A stretch of 17,480 bases of DNA. It comes from Bacteroidota bacterium (GTDB lineage Bacteria > Bacteroidota > Bacteroidia > Bacteroidales > Prolixibacteraceae). Location of the stretch: assembly GCA_013203755.1 (NCBI GenBank), contig JABMPI010000780.1, positions 1 through 17,480 of the forward strand, given 5' to 3'. The notes under the pieces are model-generated. The model was given only the letters and a program-made list of their open reading frames with translations. It was not told the DNA's origin and did not search any database. Positions 15,534-17,480 of this stretch are shown piece after piece (position 1 is the first letter of the stretch; every line of letters begins with the position of its first letter). The position numbers and the translations under genes were made by a program.

Positions 15534-15751
15534 AGGTTCTCGCAAAGTAAGTAAGAAGCGCAAAGCACGCAAACAGGTAAGTTGTTTTTTTTTACGTTCT
15601 CTGCGAATACCTTAGCGTTCTTAGCGTGAAACTCTTTTTTAATTTGGGAATTGAAAAGGTTCTCGCAAAGTAGGGAAGAAGCGCAAAGCGCTCAAAAAAA
15701 GAACTTACTTTAGCGTTCTTTGCGAAAACCTTAGCGCCCTTTGCGTGAAAT
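15534..15751. repeat. Two copies of an imperfect palindromic CGCAAAG repeat between kinase and regulator genes
   Basis: Copy 1 is at about 15534-15631 and copy 2 at about 15657-15751. Both begin with AGGTTCTCGCAAAGTA and share AAGAAGCGCAAAGC after a 3-base difference. Each copy ends with a right half rich in TTAGCGTTCTT and GCGTGAAA, roughly the reverse complement of its left half, so each can fold into a long imperfect hairpin. The CGCAAAG unit recurs every 9-20 bases. Similar CGCAAAG/CTTTGCG sequences are, from memory, a widespread intergenic repeat class in Bacteroidota. The stretch splits an expected operon and the second copy ends only 9 bases before the regulator start codon. Confidence 0.85.
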
Positions 15752-15759
15752 AAAAAAAA

Positions 15760-16503
15760 ATGAAAATAAAATCAATTATAGTTGATGACGAAAAACATGG
15801 ACGCGAAAATCTCGCCGGTATTTTAAAGCAGCACTGTCCCGAAGTTACGGTTTTGGGCGAAGCCAATTCCGTGGAAAATGCAATTTCTATCATTGAAATT
15901 CATGAACCCGATTTGGTTTTTCTCGACATAGAAATGCCAAAAGCCAATGGATTTCAGCTACTCGAACATTTTAAAGATTTTAGTTTTGAAGTTATTTTTG
16001 TAACAGCGTATGATAGTTACGCCATAAAAGCTATTCGATTTTCTGCCGCCGATTATATTCTGAAACCGATTAATTACAACGATTTAATTGTTGCAGTTAA
16101 TAAAGTGGCGCGGCGAATTCAGTTGAAAGAGGAAAACGAAAGGGTAAAACAATTGTATCGTAATATTCATCAACCTCAAAACCCTCGAATTGGGTTGCCC
16201 ACTGCCGACCGAATCGAATTTGTTGAAGTGGAAAAGATTATCCGCTGCCAGGGAGAGGGAAACTATACACACATTTATTTTGAGGAGAAAAAGCACCTGT
16301 TTGTTGCCAAAACGCTGGTTGAATTCGAAGATCTATTGCAGGAGTATTCTTTTATTCGGGTTCATAAATCGCATTTGGTAAACCTAAAACATGTGGTAGC
16401 GTATGTAAAAACCGATGGTGGAATGTTGCAACTTTCGAACAACGATCAGGTAGCAGTTTCGCGCCGAAGAAAAGAGTTGGTTCAGAAGATGTTAAATGTT
16501 TAA
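15760..16503 (+). CDS. LytTR family response regulator
   Basis: The 247-residue protein has an N-terminal receiver domain (about 1-120): D9 and D10 in IIVDDE, the phosphoacceptor D56 in LVFLDIEMP, T82 in VFVTAYD, and K102 in LKPI. A LytTR DNA-binding domain (about 140-245) has the family features CQGEGNYTHIYF, TLVEFE, IRVHKSHLVNLKHV and VAVSRRRK. It is the natural partner of the kinase encoded 230 bp upstream. There is no clear ribosome-binding site: the start codon follows a run of nine A directly after the palindromic repeat. Its probable target is the direct-repeat site before the kinase gene, giving a feedback loop. Confidence 0.96.
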   Translation: MKIKSIIVDDEKHGRENLAGILKQHCPEVTVLGEANSVENAISIIEIHEPDLVFLDIEMPKANGFQLLEHFKDFSFEVIFVTAYDSYAIKAIRFSAADYILKPINYNDLIVAVNKVARRIQLKEENERVKQLYRNIHQPQNPRIGLPTADRIEFVEVEKIIRCQGEGNYTHIYFEEKKHLFVAKTLVEFEDLLQEYSFIRVHKSHLVNLKHVVAYVKTDGGMLQLSNNDQVAVSRRRKELVQKMLNV

Positions 16504-16529
16504 ATTAGCGTTTATGGATGAAAATTTTT

Positions 16530-16553
16530 ATTTGAATTTGGTAATATTCAAAT
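16530..16553. promoter_or_regulatory. Inverted repeat before the small secreted protein gene
   Basis: ATTTGAAT-ttggtaat-ATTCAAAT is a perfect inverted repeat with 8-base arms, 29-52 bases before the start codon at 16582. It lies where a promoter or operator would be expected and has no T-run. It could be a regulator site or a leader hairpin. Confidence 0.35.
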
Positions 16554-16581
16554 TAGAGTTAATCTTTTAAAAATTAAATTT

Positions 16582-16971
16582 ATGAAGGTCATAGTCATAG
16601 TTCTACTAATATTGGGAGGTTCAGCTGGTTTAATTGCCCAGAATTATAAACAGTTTCCAAAAGTTCAGAAATTAGGTTTTAATGAAGCTTGGCAAAAAAA
16701 TACTTTATTTCAGTTTGGTAATTCACCCAAATTAAAGCAGGGAACTCCAAGCGAAGGTTTTCAATTTTCTCAAAAAATGCAGGGAAATTTAAATCAGCTT
16801 TACCTTTCTGATGCTGTTGGTGAAAAATACACGACATACAGGTTAAAAATGCCGGTTATTGTTCCATCGGGTTTGTCGAGAATGCCGATTTTTATTCCCG
16901 ACTCAACGGTAAATTTTGCAATAAAAATTAAAAAATTTGATTTTGTTAATCCGATGGAAACAAACAAATAA
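16582..16971 (+). CDS. Small secreted protein of unknown function, 129 aa
   Basis: I do not recognise the family. A typical signal peptide is present (MKVIVIVLLILGGSAGLIAQ, cleavage about residue 20). The mature part of about 109 residues has no cysteine, is rich in Lys, Gln, Phe and Pro, and contains VPSGLSRMPIFIPDSTVNFA near the end. That stretch could form a beta structure. Length, composition and a plausible start support a real gene. It lies 78 bp after the LytTR regulator gene and on the same strand, with an inverted repeat between them. It may be a local target or accessory of the two-component pair, but this is only positional. It converges with the GH130 gene. Confidence 0.7.
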   Translation: MKVIVIVLLILGGSAGLIAQNYKQFPKVQKLGFNEAWQKNTLFQFGNSPKLKQGTPSEGFQFSQKMQGNLNQLYLSDAVGEKYTTYRLKMPVIVPSGLSRMPIFIPDSTVNFAIKIKKFDFVNPMETNK

Positions 16972-16993
16972 GAACACCTATTTGTCTGTTTCC
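16956..16993. terminator. Hairpin between convergent genes, possible bidirectional terminator
   Basis: The 15-base arms at 16956-16970 and 16979-16993 (GGAAACA...ACAAATA with TATTTGT...TGTTTCC) pair with a single A-C mismatch around an 8-base loop. The left arm overlaps the last codons and stop of the small secreted protein gene. It sits between convergent genes, as a shared terminator would, but neither side has a good T-run. Confidence 0.55.
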
Positions 16994-17014
16994 AATAGAT
17001 TTATATTTTGAAAT

Positions 17015-17480
17015 TTATAACGAATTCGCCTTAATAAAATCAATTAACTCTTGTTGATACCCAAATGCCATTCCAACCACAGTATCGGCAGCGCCATAAT
17101 AAACTGCAATTTTTTCGCCATCGCTTAAAGCGGCGCAAGGGAAAACTACATTGGGAACATCGCCTGCCAGTTCATAAGGTTCTGCCGGGGCAAGTAAGTA
17201 GGGTTGAGTTCGGTATAAAACTTTTGAAGGGTCTTCAAGGTCTAACAGCGCTGCACCCATAGAATAACGGAATCCGTTGCAGGTATTAATTACGCCGTGA
17301 TAAAATTCAAGCCAACCCTCATTGGTGCGAATTGGAACAGAGCCTGCACCAACTTTTGTACACTGCCACGCACTTTGTTCAAAGGGTGTTACCTTCATCA
17401 CACAACGGTGTTCTCCCCAATATTTCATGTCGGGGCTGTAACTAATATAAATATCGCCAAAAGGAGTGTGCCCATTGTCA
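17015..17480 (-). CDS. GH130 family glycoside phosphorylase/hydrolase, C-terminal part, cut by window edge
   Basis: Only the last 155 codons are present; the gene enters from beyond 17480. The sequence matches the GH130 beta-propeller family: DNGHTPFGDIYISYSPDM followed by KYWGEHRCVM, then GAGSVPIRTNEGWLEFYHGV, GAALLDLEDPSKVLYRTQPY and NVVFPCAALSDGE, then VYYGAADT. GH130 enzymes phosphorolyse or hydrolyse beta-mannosides, including mannosyl-glucose and mannosyl-GlcNAc links of N-glycans. The catalytic Asp lies in the missing N-terminal part, so phosphorylase and hydrolase cannot be told apart. A GlcNAc-releasing substrate would fit the nagB block nearby, but that is inference. No signal peptide can be judged. 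Confidence 0.9.
   Translation of the reverse strand, partial: DNGHTPFGDIYISYSPDMKYWGEHRCVMKVTPFEQSAWQCTKVGAGSVPIRTNEGWLEFYHGVINTCNGFRYSMGAALLDLEDPSKVLYRTQPYLLAPAEPYELAGDVPNVVFPCAALSDGEKIAVYYGAADTVVGMAFGYQQELIDFIKANSL

Noticed and set aside
15534..15751. CRISPR array as an explanation of the CGCAAAG repeats
   Set aside because: There are only two long degenerate copies that are internally palindromic, with no uniform repeat-spacer spacing and no cas genes.
15705..15893. 62-codon minus-strand frame at the start of the regulator gene
   Set aside because: It covers the palindromic repeat and is antisense to the conserved receiver domain.

Overview
The window is AT-rich DNA from a member of the Bacteroidota. 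Closest in feel are marine or anaerobic Marinilabiliales/Prolixibacteraceae-type genomes, but the genus is inference. The evidence is the family content: a DUF4954-type protein paired with nagB, a NagB-PIG-L fusion, an Sb-PDE-type PHP phosphodiesterase, a GH130 enzyme, a TlpA/DUF4369-like module and a LytS/LytTR two-component pair. Weak Shine-Dalgarno signals, one TAnnTTTG-like promoter and many short secreted proteins with Lys-Lys signal peptides agree with this. There are no tRNA or rRNA genes, no CRISPR array and no transposase.

Layout. Positions 1-7483 are all on the minus strand. In transcription order they hold a ROK-family regulator (7483-6260), a NagB-like/PIG-L fusion (6254-3933) ending in a clear terminator (3861-3908), an orphan acyl carrier protein (3730-3488), a decayed ATP-grasp acetate-CoA ligase remnant (3470-3144), nagB (3106-2297), a DUF4954-type beta-helix protein (2291-312), and the N-terminus of an HMGL-like (isopropylmalate/homocitrate synthase type) enzyme (215-1). 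This is an amino-sugar block: a sugar-sensing regulator, glucosamine-6-phosphate deaminase, a putative zinc N-deacetylase, and a beta-helix protein possibly linked to nucleotide sugars.

Positions 7680-12357 are on the plus strand. A secreted PHP phosphodiesterase overlaps a ferredoxin-NADP reductase-like gene by one base. Single genes follow for a LolA-like periplasmic protein, an exported 1-Cys peroxiredoxin and a Skp/OmpH-like chaperone.

Positions 12495-16503 encode a signalling pair: a roughly 1011-residue membrane histidine kinase with a large periplasmic region and a LytTR response regulator. Two degenerate copies of a palindromic CGCAAAG-rich repeat separate them. The kinase gene is preceded by a 21-bp-spaced direct repeat that fits a LytTR operator, suggesting autoregulation. 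A small secreted protein of unknown function (16582-16971) follows, and the 3' part of a GH130 enzyme converges from the window edge (17480-17015).

The most unusual items are the kinase whose periplasmic part looks like a complete TlpA-type thioredoxin-like protein without its cysteines, its candidate LytTR operator, the NagB-like domain that has lost several catalytic and phosphate-binding residues while its fused PIG-L domain keeps its metal-site motif, and the acetate-CoA ligase gene relic in front of nagB.
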